Positions 19,164-27,770 of a stretch of DNA of 64,000 nucleotides are shown here, piece after piece. A program made the position numbers and the translations under genes. Position 1 is the first letter of the stretch. Each line of letters starts with the position of its first letter. The DNA lies in the NCBI RefSeq assembly GCF_000970325.1, contig NZ_CP009518.1:620001-684000 (forward strand), given 5' to 3'. The notes under the pieces are model-generated. The model did no database searches and was not told where the DNA came from. It saw only the letters and a list, made by a program, of their open reading frames with translations. Origin of the DNA: Methanococcoides methylutens MM1. GTDB lineage: Archaea > Halobacteriota > Methanosarcinia > Methanosarcinales > Methanosarcinaceae.

Positions 19164-19610
19164 ATGGAAGATACAGTTAATGAAACTAACATGAAAGAAG
19201 CAGTAGCCACCGAACTTGCACTTGATGAAGAGTCCAAGAGGCTTTTCAAGGTAAGGAAAGTTCAGAAAGGTAAAAAACCTGCATTCAAGAGGACTGATTC
19301 ACACAAGTACAAGCGTCTTGATTCCAACTGGAGAAGACCAAGAGGTCTTCAGGGCAAACAGCGCAGGCACATTGCTGCAAAAGGTGCTCGTGCACAGGTA
19401 GGCTATGGCAGTCCTTCAGCAGTAAAAGGTCTCCACCCATCCGGGTATGCAGAAGTCCTTGTGAAAACTGTTGCAGACGTTGACAATGTTGATGCTTCCC
19501 TCGAAGCTATCAGGATTGCAAGAACTGTCGGTGCAAGAAAGAAAGCGCTCATCGAAGCAAAAGCAACTGAAATGGGTATTAAGATATTGAACCCTACCAG
19601 GAGTGAGTAA
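19164..19610 (+). CDS. rpl32e: Ribosomal protein eL32
   Basis: A 148-aa archaeal/eukaryotic large-subunit protein. An acidic N-terminal stretch of about 25 residues precedes the core [20 protein letters not shown] and [16 protein letters not shown]. Its TAA stop is immediately followed by the eL19 start. Confidence 0.96.
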   Translation: MEDTVNETNMKEAVATELALDEESKRLFKVRKVQKGKKPAFKRTDSHKYKRLDSNWRRPRGLQGKQRRHIAAKGARAQVGYGSPSAVKGLHPSGYAEVLVKTVADVDNVDASLEAIRIARTVGARKKALIEAKATEMGIKILNPTRSE

Positions 19611-19611
19611 G

Positions 19612-20058
19612 ATGACAGATCTCTCTAACCAGAAAAGACTTGCAGCAAAGGTCCTTGGATGCGGAGTTCACAGGGTCTGGATGGATCCTGAAGCATCTGC
19701 TGATATTGCAGTAGCTATCACAAGGGAAGACATCCGTGGCCTTATCGCAAGCGGAAGCATAAAAGCAGAAGCTGTGAAGGGTGTTAGCCGCGGACGTGCA
19801 AGAGAAAGGGATGCAAAGCGCAAATATGGTCACCGCAAGGGTCATGGTTCCCGTAAAGGTAGAAAGGGTGCACGTAACCCAAGGAAAGAGCAGTGGATGA
19901 AGAAGATCCGTGCTATCAGAAGGAGGCTTAAGGAGCTTCGTGCAGATGGTACACTTGACAAGTCCACATACTGCAAGGTCTACCGTAAAGCAAAGGGTGG
20001 CGAGTATAGAAGCCTGGCTCATATGGAAGCGCATCTTGATATCAAGAAGACGGAATGA
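19612..20058 (+). CDS. rpl19e: Ribosomal protein eL19
   Basis: A 148-aa archaeal/eukaryotic protein made mostly of basic helices. [20 protein letters not shown] and [20 protein letters not shown] are signatures. ATG 19612 is preferred over a GTG at 19603 because GGAGTGAG is placed correctly and the family begins near MTDLSNQ. Confidence 0.96.
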   Translation: MTDLSNQKRLAAKVLGCGVHRVWMDPEASADIAVAITREDIRGLIASGSIKAEAVKGVSRGRARERDAKRKYGHRKGHGSRKGRKGARNPRKEQWMKKIRAIRRRLKELRADGTLDKSTYCKVYRKAKGGEYRSLAHMEAHLDIKKTE

Positions 20059-20114
20059 GCCTGAGGAATAGATAATGAAGACAAATTATGTTAAGCTGAT
20101 GTGGAGGATCTAAT

Positions 20115-20636
20115 ATGGCTACAGGACCCCGTTATAAAGTCGCATTCAGGCGACGAAGGGAAGGGCGTACAGATTATCACCAGAGACTCAGGTTGCTTCT
20201 GTCAAAAGAGAATAGAGTAGTTGTGCGCAAGAGCACAAGGCACATGCAGTTGCAACTTGTGATACCAGAGGCAAAGGGAGATGTGACATTATCGTCAGCT
20301 ATCTCTACCGAGCTCGGGAAATACGGATACGAGGGAGCAACCGGTAATACAACCGCAGCATATCTGACAGGTCTCCTGTTCGGATACAAGGCACTTGAAG
20401 AAGGCTATGAGAGCGGTGTACTGGATATGGGACTTCAGGCATCATCACCAGGATGTCGTGTATATGCAGCACTCAAAGGTGTTGTCGATGCAGGATTCGA
20501 TGTGCCTCACAATTCTTCAGTATTCCCATCTGATGAGCGTATAAGAGGAGAACACGTCGCAGAATATATGGAAGGATCCAATCTGCCTGAGATGTTCGAA
20601 GCAGTAAAGGAAAAGATCCTTGCAGAGTTCAGTTAA
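20115..20636 (+). CDS. rpl18: Ribosomal protein uL18
   Basis: A 173-aa 5S rRNA-binding protein of archaeal length. [20 protein letters not shown] and [15 protein letters not shown] are typical. TGGAGGATC precedes the ATG. The 56-bp gap after eL19 holds no gene. Confidence 0.97.
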   Translation: MATGPRYKVAFRRRREGRTDYHQRLRLLLSKENRVVVRKSTRHMQLQLVIPEAKGDVTLSSAISTELGKYGYEGATGNTTAAYLTGLLFGYKALEEGYESGVLDMGLQASSPGCRVYAALKGVVDAGFDVPHNSSVFPSDERIRGEHVAEYMEGSNLPEMFEAVKEKILAEFS

Positions 20637-20647
20637 GGTGTGGTTAT

Positions 20648-21283
20648 ATGGCATATGAATATAATGAGGAATGGGTACCCAAGACAAGGCTTGGTACGCT
20701 TGTTTCAGAAGGACAGGTTACTTCCATGGATGAAGCCATGGATTCCGGTCTCCCTATAAGGGAATCAAAAATAGTTGATATATTATTACCTGATCTGGAG
20801 GACGAAGTTCTCGATATCAACATGGTCCAGAGGATGACTGACTCCGGAAGACGTGTCAAGTTCAGGGCAACTGTTATCGTCGGAAACGGCGATGGTTTTG
20901 TCGGACTTGGTCAGGCAAAGGATGTACAGGTAGGACCTGCTATCAGAAAAGCTATTGACAACGCAAAGATCAACATCACACGTATCAATCGTGGATGCGG
21001 TTCATGGGAATGCGGTTGTGGACTTCCACACACCGTTCCTTCCGAGGTCAACGGAAAGGCAGGTAGTGTAACTGTAGTACTCAAGCCTGCTCCACGTGGA
21101 CTTGGACTTGCTGCTGGAGGCACTGCAAAGAAAGTGCTTGAAAAGGCAGGTGTCAAGGACGTATGGACCCGTACAGAAGGTCAGACAAGGACAACTCTCA
21201 ACTTCGCAAAGGCAACATACAATGCTCTGATGAACACAGGCACTGTCAGAAGGCCAATTGTATTTGAAGAACAGGAGGCCTGA
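20648..21283 (+). CDS. rps5: Ribosomal protein uS5
   Basis: A 211-aa small-subunit protein involved in decoding accuracy. [20 protein letters not shown] and [19 protein letters not shown] are the archaeal signatures. AAGGTGTGG precedes the ATG. Confidence 0.97.
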   Translation: MAYEYNEEWVPKTRLGTLVSEGQVTSMDEAMDSGLPIRESKIVDILLPDLEDEVLDINMVQRMTDSGRRVKFRATVIVGNGDGFVGLGQAKDVQVGPAIRKAIDNAKINITRINRGCGSWECGCGLPHTVPSEVNGKAGSVTVVLKPAPRGLGLAAGGTAKKVLEKAGVKDVWTRTEGQTRTTLNFAKATYNALMNTGTVRRPIVFEEQEA

Positions 21284-21285
21284 AG

Positions 21286-21747
21286 ATGTTCGCAGTAGTC
21301 AGAATGAGGGGCCAGGTGCACGTTCGTGGAGAGATCGAGGATACCCTCGGTATGCTTCGCCTTCACAAGGTCAATCACTGTGTATTCCTTGCTGACAACC
21401 CTAACAACAAGGGTATGATCCTGAAAGCAAAAGATTACATTGCATACGGTACCGTTGATGCTGATACACTGGCACAGGTACTTGGCAAGCGCGGAAGGCT
21501 CGAGGGCAATGCACGCCTGACAGACGCATATGTTAAGGAGAACTCCGAGTTCGAATCCATTGAAACATTTGCAGAAGCTCTTGTCAACGACAATGCAAAG
21601 ATCTCTGATGTTCCAGGTCTGAAGCCGGTATTCAGGCTTCACCCACCAAGGAAGGGTCACGCTGGTATCAAGAGGACAGCTCAGCAGGGCGGTGTCCTTG
21701 GAAACCATGGTGAAGACATAAAGGCACTTTTGAACAAGATGAGGTGA
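21286..21747 (+). CDS. rpl30: Ribosomal protein uL30
   Basis: A 153-aa large-subunit protein of the long archaeal type. [20 protein letters not shown] at the start and [17 protein letters not shown] near the end are diagnostic. Two bp separate it from uS5. Confidence 0.97.
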   Translation: MFAVVRMRGQVHVRGEIEDTLGMLRLHKVNHCVFLADNPNNKGMILKAKDYIAYGTVDADTLAQVLGKRGRLEGNARLTDAYVKENSEFESIETFAEALVNDNAKISDVPGLKPVFRLHPPRKGHAGIKRTAQQGGVLGNHGEDIKALLNKMR

Positions 21748-21754
21748 TGTTACT

Positions 21755-22195
21755 ATGAGCAACAAAACCAACACAAAGAAGTTCAGGGGTTCACGCACCT
21801 GTGGTGGCGGTACTACCAAGAATCGCCGTGGTGCAGGTAACCGTGGTGGACGTGGTAGGTCCGGTGAGAACAAACACCATTTCACAAGGGCTCTCCAGGG
21901 TGGATACACACGTGGAAGCAACCGTGGATTCTCTCGTCCATTGAAGATGATCCGCGATGTTTCAGTCGTGAACGTCGGTGAACTTGACGAACTTGCAGAT
22001 CAGCTTGTAGAAGATGGCTTTGCACAGCTTGAAGATGGTGCATATGTCATCAACCTTGCAGATCTTGAAATTGAAAAAGTTCTTGGTACCGGAAAAGTAA
22101 CAAAGAATATGGTTGTTACAGCATGCACCTTCTCCGGAGTTGCACGGGACAAGATCGAAAATGCAGGTGGATCCTGCGTAGAAATTGAAGAGTAA
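21755..22195 (+). CDS. rpl15: Ribosomal protein uL15
   Basis: A 146-aa large-subunit assembly protein. [20 protein letters not shown] and [14 protein letters not shown] form its glycine/basic N-terminal arm. The stop codon lies inside a strong hairpin, which may end part of the superoperon transcript before secY. Confidence 0.97.
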   Translation: MSNKTNTKKFRGSRTCGGGTTKNRRGAGNRGGRGRSGENKHHFTRALQGGYTRGSNRGFSRPLKMIRDVSVVNVGELDELADQLVEDGFAQLEDGAYVINLADLEIEKVLGTGKVTKNMVVTACTFSGVARDKIENAGGSCVEIEE

Positions 22196-22222
22196 TGTCT
22201 GTTACAGACATTACTTTTATAT
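22193..22222 (+). terminator. Hairpin overlapping the uL15 stop codon, with T-rich tract
   Basis: TAATGTCTG (22193-22201) and CAGACATTA (22205-22213) pair perfectly over 9 bp with a TTA loop; CTTTTAT follows. The TAA stop of uL15 forms the base of the stem. Likely terminator or attenuator between the ribosomal genes and secY. Confidence 0.55.
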
Positions 22223-22246
22223 TTGTTGCGTTTTTATTACTGCTGA

Positions 22247-22282
22247 TTAATTTGTATTATATGAAAGTCTGTTTGGCTTTCA
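22247..22282 (+). promoter_or_regulatory. Probable internal promoter of secY
   Basis: A TATA-like GTATTATATG (about 22253-22262) lies some 45 bp before secY, followed by a small hairpin TGAAAG/CTTTCA (22262-22267 with 22277-22282). It would let secY-adk-cbf5 be expressed separately from the ribosomal genes. Confidence 0.35.
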
Positions 22283-22303
22283 ACCCGAATAAAGGTGTAG
22301 TTA

Positions 22304-23782
22304 ATGAGTCTCAGGGAGAGTTTGGAACCGTTTTTTAACAGATTGCCCGCCGTTGCAAGTCCGGAGGGGCATGTGCATTTTAAGAACAAGTTATTATGGA
22401 CTCTTGGAATATTGGTACTTTACTTTGCTCTTGCAAATGTACCCCTATTTGGTCTTTCAAGTGATTCCATCGACCTGTTCGAACAATATAGAGCGTTCTT
22501 TGCCGGAGCATCAGGATCACTAATGCTTCTTGGTATTGGTCCTATTGTTACTGCATCGATTGTCCTTCAGCTTCTTGTTGGTGCTGATGTTATCAAGCTC
22601 AACATGTCTGATCCTGCCGATCAGGCTTTCTTCCAGGGTGCACAGAAGTTCATGGTCTTTGTAATGATCGTGCTTGAAGCTCTGCCACAGATTGTGGGAG
22701 GCTATATCCAGCCTGATGCTGGAGTAGCGTCAGCTCTTGGAGTAGGTCTTGGAGTTGTTACATTACTCATATTTATCCAGATATGTATCGGCGGTGTGCT
22801 GATCCTCTTCATGGATGAGATCGTGTCAAAATGGGGAATTGGTTCCGGTGTGGGATTGTTCATCGTTGCTGGTGTTTCACAGCAGATCGTGACCGGACTG
22901 TTCAACTGGGAACTGGATACAACAGGTCTTCCTATTGGAATACTTCCAAAGTGGATCTATATAGCTCAGAATGTAGGACTTGACTACATTTTCACAGGCG
23001 ATGGTATGATGTTCCTCCTTATCAGAGGTGGAATTCTTGCACTTGTAAGTACAGTTGCCATCTTCCTGCTGGTTGTGTATGTGGAAAGTACCCGCATTGA
23101 GATCCCACTGGCTCACAGCGCTGTAAAGGGCGCAAGGGGAAGATTCCCTGTAAAACTTATCTATGCATCCGTTCTTCCAATGATCCTTGTCAGGGCATTG
23201 CAGGCGAACATACAGATGATCGGTCTGTTGCTTTCAGGACGTGGCATAACCTTCCTGGGTGAATACAGTGGTTCCACTCCTATCAATGGTGTGATGTACT
23301 ATCTTTCACCGATAAACAGTCCGTATGACTGGATCCCTTCACTTGTAAGGGAGTCTTTCACAGGATATGGAGCACCTGTACCTGCAGGCTGGCAGATAGG
23401 ATTGCATGTGCTTGTTGATGCTCTCTTCCTGATCGTTGGTGGTATAATATTCGCTCTGTTCTGGATCGAGACCACTGGCATGGGTGCAAAACCAACTGCT
23501 CAGAAGGTTTTCAATTCAGGAATGCAGATCCCTGGTTTCAGGCGTAATGTCGGAAGTATCGAAAAGGTCATGGTAAGGTACATCCCCAAAGTAACCATTA
23601 TTGGTGGTGCTTTCATTGGCGGACTTACACTTCTGGCAAGTTTGCTGGGTACCATTGGTGGTGCAGGTGGAACAGGATTGCTGCTTACAGTAAGTATTGT
23701 ATACCGTCTGTATGAGGATATTGCATCTGAACAGATGATGGAAATGCATCCAATGGTCAGATCATTCTTTGGACAGGATTAA
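22304..23782 (+). CDS. secY: Preprotein translocase subunit SecY
   Basis: The 492-aa channel subunit of the Sec translocon, with about ten membrane helices. It shows the archaeal features: plug region after helix 1, FKNKLLWTLGILVLYFALAN, and the cytoplasmic loop EIPLAHSAVKGARGRFPVKL. AAAGGTG precedes the ATG at 22304. It follows the ribosomal genes, as in most archaea. Confidence 0.97.
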   Translation: MSLRESLEPFFNRLPAVASPEGHVHFKNKLLWTLGILVLYFALANVPLFGLSSDSIDLFEQYRAFFAGASGSLMLLGIGPIVTASIVLQLLVGADVIKLNMSDPADQAFFQGAQKFMVFVMIVLEALPQIVGGYIQPDAGVASALGVGLGVVTLLIFIQICIGGVLILFMDEIVSKWGIGSGVGLFIVAGVSQQIVTGLFNWELDTTGLPIGILPKWIYIAQNVGLDYIFTGDGMMFLLIRGGILALVSTVAIFLLVVYVESTRIEIPLAHSAVKGARGRFPVKLIYASVLPMILVRALQANIQMIGLLLSGRGITFLGEYSGSTPINGVMYYLSPINSPYDWIPSLVRESFTGYGAPVPAGWQIGLHVLVDALFLIVGGIIFALFWIETTGMGAKPTAQKVFNSGMQIPGFRRNVGSIEKVMVRYIPKVTIIGGAFIGGLTLLASLLGTIGGAGGTGLLLTVSIVYRLYEDIASEQMMEMHPMVRSFFGQD

Positions 23783-23804
23783 TACGAAAAATGGAGATAT
23801 ATCA

Positions 23805-24452
23805 ATGAATGTTGTTTTATTTGGTCCGCCGGGTGCAGGAAAAGGCACCCAGGCCAAAGAACTGGCTAAACATTATCAGATCCCTCACATATCTACCGGT
23901 GATATTCTGAGGGCAAACGTACGTGATGGTACCGAACTGGGACGCGAAGCTAAGGGTTATATGGACAGAGGCGAACTTGTTCCTGACGAAGTACTTATTG
24001 GAATTATTAAGAACCGTCTTACAGAGGATGACTGCAAGGCAGGATATCTTCTTGACGGATACCCAAGGACAATTCCTCAGGCAGATGCACTCTCAGGAAT
24101 CCTCGATGAGATCAATATGCCTCTTGAAGCAGTTCTTAATATCGATGTTGCTGATGAGGAGCTTGTGACCCGCCTTTGTGGCAGATTTATGTGCAACTGC
24201 GGTGAAAGCTACCACATACAGTTCAACCCTCCTGAGAAAGAAGGGGTATGTGACTCATGCGGTGCAGAGCTCTACCAACGTGATGACGATAAAGAGGATG
24301 TCATCAGGCAGAGACTTGAGTCCTACAAGGAGAAGACACAGCCACTTATCGATTACTACGATGAGAAGAACATCCTTGTGAACATTGATGGTGCAGGCGA
24401 GATCACTCGTGTCTTTTCAGATATCTGTGAAGTCCTTGACCAGTACAAGTAA
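23805..24452 (+). CDS. adk: Adenylate kinase
   Basis: AMP + ATP to 2 ADP. A 215-aa enzyme of the long type. P-loop GPPGAGKGTQ, AMP site (ISTGDILR) and LLDGYPRT are present. The LID carries a four-cysteine zinc site (CNC and CDSC). ATG 23805 begins MNVVLFGPPGAGKGT with GGAGATATAT upstream; longer starts overlap secY and add unrelated residues. Confidence 0.96.
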   Translation: MNVVLFGPPGAGKGTQAKELAKHYQIPHISTGDILRANVRDGTELGREAKGYMDRGELVPDEVLIGIIKNRLTEDDCKAGYLLDGYPRTIPQADALSGILDEINMPLEAVLNIDVADEELVTRLCGRFMCNCGESYHIQFNPPEKEGVCDSCGAELYQRDDDKEDVIRQRLESYKEKTQPLIDYYDEKNILVNIDGAGEITRVFSDICEVLDQYK

Positions 24453-24473
24453 ATTATCCAAAGGTGATGATGC

Positions 24474-25094
24474 ATGGCAGATTCAAATTTCAAGAAAACA
24501 GCAGAAAGATTTGTACTGGCAGTCGGTATCTCTCTGATGATAGGTATCCTTGTTCTCGGTGAGGAGGGCAGGGAAGGTATCGGAGCTATCGTTGGTGTCC
24601 TGATGGACCCAATAAGTGCCATGGTCGGTGATGGCAACTTCCACATAATGTTGTTCATCATGGCAGCGATCACTGCTTTGTATGCATCACTTATTCAGAA
24701 ATATACTATTGACTGGAAGCTCATGCGTAACACACAGGAGCGCATGAAGTCTTTCCAGAAGGAATTCCGTGAGGCACAGCTTGCACAGAATACCTATCTG
24801 GTAAAGAAATTGGAAGAACAGCGTGCTGACATGATGTCTGACCAGATGGAAATGTCAAAACAGCAGTTCAAGCCGATGGCATATATCAGTATTATCTCCC
24901 TTCCACTTTTCATGTGGGCATACCATTACATCAGCTTACATCCGGGAGCTTCACTTGTATTCCCATTCTGGGGAGAGCAGGAACTTGTTTCCACTGTGCT
25001 GGGTCCACTCCAGTACTGGATATTCTGGTATTTCATCACATCACTGGCTATCAGCCAGGTAGTGCGTAAGGCACTGGATATTGGTGGCGTCTAA
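24474..25094 (+). CDS. EMC3/TMCO1-family membrane protein (DUF106, Oxa1 superfamily)
   Basis: A 206-aa archaeal DUF106 protein, related to YidC/Oxa1/EMC3 membrane insertases. It has an N-terminal hydrophobic stretch, a second helix (MLFIMAAITALYASLI), a cytosolic coiled-coil hairpin rich in Gln, Glu and Met (about residues 80-125), and two further helices. Its place directly after secY-adk supports a role in membrane protein insertion, probably of short or tail-anchored proteins. Gene order secY-adk-DUF106-cmk-cbf5 is common in euryarchaea. Confidence 0.9.
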   Translation: MADSNFKKTAERFVLAVGISLMIGILVLGEEGREGIGAIVGVLMDPISAMVGDGNFHIMLFIMAAITALYASLIQKYTIDWKLMRNTQERMKSFQKEFREAQLAQNTYLVKKLEEQRADMMSDQMEMSKQQFKPMAYISIISLPLFMWAYHYISLHPGASLVFPFWGEQELVSTVLGPLQYWIFWYFITSLAISQVVRKALDIGGV

Positions 25095-25096
25095 GC

Positions 25097-25627
25097 ATGC
25101 TTTTAACTATTAGTGGACTGCCTGGAAGTGGGACCACAACTGTGGGTAAGCTTCTGGCAGAACATTATTCCGTTGAGATGATCTCAGCAGGCGATGTTTT
25201 CAGGGGTCTTGCAAAAGAACGTGGAATGACCCTTGCAGATTTTGGAAGCCTGGCAGAATCTGATCCTTCTATCGACATTGAGATCGATAAGAGGCAATCT
25301 GAGATCGCTAATAATTCCGATGGTCTTATTCTCGAAGGGCGTCTTGCAGGTCACATGGCCGGGAATGCCCTGAAGGTATGGATCAAGGCACCTATGGAAG
25401 TGCGTGTTAGGAGGATCGTCGAAAGGGAAGGTTCATCCTTTGATGTACGCATGCAGGAAACTCTGGAACGCGAGGCTTCAGAAGCATTGCGCTACAAAGA
25501 GATCCATTCAATTGATATCAATGATCTTTCTATCTATGATCTTGTAATTGACTCCACTCGCTGGGATCAGTTCGCTATCACAGCTATCCTTAAGCAGGCA
25601 ATTGATGCCTGTGGTGTATTTGAATAA
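25097..25627 (+). CDS. cmk: Cytidylate kinase, archaeal type
   Basis: Phosphorylates CMP/dCMP. The 176-aa protein has P-loop SGLPGSGTTTVGK, ISAGDVFRGLAKERG and the LEGRLAG block of archaeal CMP kinases. It starts 2 bp after the DUF106 gene, so translation is probably coupled. Length is normal. Confidence 0.95.
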   Translation: MLLTISGLPGSGTTTVGKLLAEHYSVEMISAGDVFRGLAKERGMTLADFGSLAESDPSIDIEIDKRQSEIANNSDGLILEGRLAGHMAGNALKVWIKAPMEVRVRRIVEREGSSFDVRMQETLEREASEALRYKEIHSIDINDLSIYDLVIDSTRWDQFAITAILKQAIDACGVFE

Positions 25628-25646
25628 ATAATTTACAGGTACTGCT

Positions 25647-26639
25647 ATGGTTTCATCAGGTAATTCCAAAGATGTGGACATGATGGTAGTAAAGGCACAT
25701 GCCACTACTAATGCCGCATACGGCTGCAGGCCGGAAGAACGTCCTATTCTTGAGTATATTAACATGGGTGTCGTTAACATTGACAAGCCCGCAGGTCCTA
25801 CCAGTCATGAGGTGACAGCATGGATAAGGGATATGCTTGGTGTGAGCAAAGCCGGCCATTCCGGTTCACTTGATCCGGGTGTAACAGGTGTACTTCCGGT
25901 GATGCTTGGTAAGGCTACTAAAGCAGTCTCAGCCCTGCGCCTTTCAGGCAAGGAGTACATCTGCCTCATGCATCTTCATGGTGATGTTCCTGAGATAAAG
26001 ATCAGGCGTGTATGCAAAGACTTCAAAGGTCCTATTTATCAGACCCCTCCGGTTATCTCTGCAGTTAAAAGGCAGTTAAGGATCAGGAACATTTATTATC
26101 TTGATGTTCTGGAGGTCGACGGCAGGGAGGTGCTCATGAGGGTCGGCTGTGAGGCTGGAACATATCTGCGTAAACTTTGCCATGACATCGGTCTTATCCT
26201 GGGCTGTGGTGCCAATATGAAGCAGTTGCGCAGGACAGGTACAGGTCCGTTCAGGGAGGATACTCTGGTAACACTCTACGACCTTAAGGATGCCTGTGTG
26301 TTCTGGAAGGAAGAAAACGATGAGGCCGAGCTCAGGAAACTGATACTTCCTATGGAGGTAGGTTTATCCCATCTGCCCCGCATTGTCATCCGCGATACCG
26401 CAGTTGATGCGGTATGCAGGGGTGCACAGCTTGCAGCTTCAGGAGTTTTATCTTTTAGCAAGGGCCTCAAAAAAGACGACAAGGTTGCTCTTTTCACACT
26501 AAAAGGGGAAGCTGTGGCACTATGTAGGGCATCTATGGATTCTGATGAACTCTTGGACCATGATCACGGTATCGCCTGTATTACCGAAAGAGTAATAATG
26601 GATGCCGCTATTTATCCAAGCTGCTGGAAGGCAAAATAA
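25647..26639 (+). CDS. cbf5: Pseudouridine synthase Cbf5/TruB
   Basis: Catalytic subunit of archaeal H/ACA RNPs; makes pseudouridines in rRNA and, alone, tRNA psi55. 330 aa: TruB core with catalytic Asp in GHSGSLDPGVTGVLP, AVKRQLRIRNIYYLDVLEVD and GTYLRKLCHDIG, then a C-terminal PUA domain (LPRIVIRDTAVDAVCRGAQL). Last gene of the secY group; a Ser tRNA follows after 28 bp. Confidence 0.96.
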   Translation: MVSSGNSKDVDMMVVKAHATTNAAYGCRPEERPILEYINMGVVNIDKPAGPTSHEVTAWIRDMLGVSKAGHSGSLDPGVTGVLPVMLGKATKAVSALRLSGKEYICLMHLHGDVPEIKIRRVCKDFKGPIYQTPPVISAVKRQLRIRNIYYLDVLEVDGREVLMRVGCEAGTYLRKLCHDIGLILGCGANMKQLRRTGTGPFREDTLVTLYDLKDACVFWKEENDEAELRKLILPMEVGLSHLPRIVIRDTAVDAVCRGAQLAASGVLSFSKGLKKDDKVALFTLKGEAVALCRASMDSDELLDHDHGIACITERVIMDAAIYPSCWKAK

Positions 26640-26667
26640 ACGCCGGTCAGCGCAAATACGGCTTTTT

Positions 26668-26750
26668 GCCGAGGTAGTCTAGTGGTAGGGCGCAAGCCTG
26701 GAAAGCTTGTGGGGCCTGTCCCCTCGGGAGTTCGAATCTCCCCCTCGGCG
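26668..26750 (+). tRNA. tRNA-Ser (GGA)
   Basis: Acceptor stem GCCGAGG/CCTCGGC, anticodon stem CAAGC/GCTTG with loop CTGGAAA (anticodon GGA, codon UCC), long variable arm GGGG/CCCC, T arm GGGAG-TTCGAAT-CTCCC and discriminator G, as expected for serine. CCA is not encoded. A T-rich CTTTTCTCTT follows directly and may be the terminator. Confidence 0.96.
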
Positions 26751-26813
26751 CTTTTCTCTTATTTCAGTGTCTATTATTTCATATTTTATACCTGCACATC
26801 CGAGTAATCTTCA

Positions 26814-26828
26814 GAATGCATTGCATTC
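26814..26828. repeat. Palindrome GAATGCA-T-TGCATTC
   Basis: A perfect 7-bp inverted repeat around one base in the gap between tRNA-Ser and the permease gene. Related fragments (GATTGCATTAC, TTAGAATG) follow. It could be an operator or a weak terminator; nothing decides between them. Confidence 0.35.
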
Positions 26829-26915
26829 AGGGTACCATGATTGCATTACATCTTAGAATGTCTATCATAATTATGTAACGTCCTTGGTTTAATGTATTCT
26901 GAATTGCGCCAATGT

Positions 26916-27590
26916 TTATTGTATCTTCAATTTGTTTCCGATATATCCAATGAATATTTCAACAAACATGCCACCAAGTCCAAGCAGCATTAGTGCTGAA
27001 TATAACCTTGGGAAATCATGCAGGTGATAAAACCATGAAAGCATGTGTCCAATTCCAGCATTCGTTGTTCCAAATAACATTTCTCCCATGATCTGGAAAA
27101 ATAAGCATAGTAGATATCCAATTTTAATTGCAACCAGTCGGTGACCATTACCAGAGATTAATGTAACCACTAAAATAGGGACTATTATCGATTGCAGGAA
27201 GATTAGAAGTCGCGAAAGGCCAAAAAGAATGATCAGAATTGGCACATTTACCATAATTGCTGCTCCAATTGTGAAAACGAGGAACCACAATGCTGGATAA
27301 ATGGAGGATTTTAATCTTTGGGATTTGTACATGAGTTTACCCAATGGTAAACCAATTGCCAATATTATCAATAACTCCAAAAACGAAAAAACAAGTGTAA
27401 TCATAAGATGATAGGCCAATGTTAATGATAAAGTCTGAAATATCGTAAAAAAGGTTGGAAGATCATGTGTTGCAAGAATTGTTCTTGCTAAAATTTCCCA
27501 GGATAAGAACAACACAACAAAGGGGATAACACTATTAAGCCATTTTAATGATTTGTTTTTGTAGTTTTGATTTTCAATTGTATCTTCCAT
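26916..27590 (-). CDS. Orphan ABC-type permease (SsuC/TauC-like)
   Basis: A 224-aa integral membrane protein with about six helices. Its C-terminal part (GEMLFGTTNAGIGHML, then DFPRLYSALMLLGLGG) matches the EAA-loop region of nitrate/sulfonate/taurine ABC permeases, where the loop contacts the ATPase. No ATPase or binding-protein gene is adjacent, so it is either an orphan or works with subunits encoded elsewhere. The base composition looks more AT-rich than that of the flanking operon, which may mean lateral transfer. Start ATG 27590; family call is moderate. Confidence 0.7.
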   Translation of the reverse strand: MEDTIENQNYKNKSLKWLNSVIPFVVLFLSWEILARTILATHDLPTFFTIFQTLSLTLAYHLMITLVFSFLELLIILAIGLPLGKLMYKSQRLKSSIYPALWFLVFTIGAAIMVNVPILIILFGLSRLLIFLQSIIVPILVVTLISGNGHRLVAIKIGYLLCLFFQIMGEMLFGTTNAGIGHMLSWFYHLHDFPRLYSALMLLGLGGMFVEIFIGYIGNKLKIQ

Positions 27591-27770
27591 ATACTCACTG
27601 CCGAATCCTGATATATTTTTAGATACTGTGAAATAAAATATAAATGTATGGTTTTTATTAATTTAGGGGTGTAATTCAGACGAGAGTAAATCTTAATCAA
27701 TATCACGATTCTCTTTTACTTCTAATTTTCTTCGGGAACGTATTTATCCCTAAAACCCAGATTATCATAT

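Noticed and set aside
21181-21921. Minus-strand 246-codon frame
   Set aside because: Antisense across uS5, uL30 and uL15, which are all certain.
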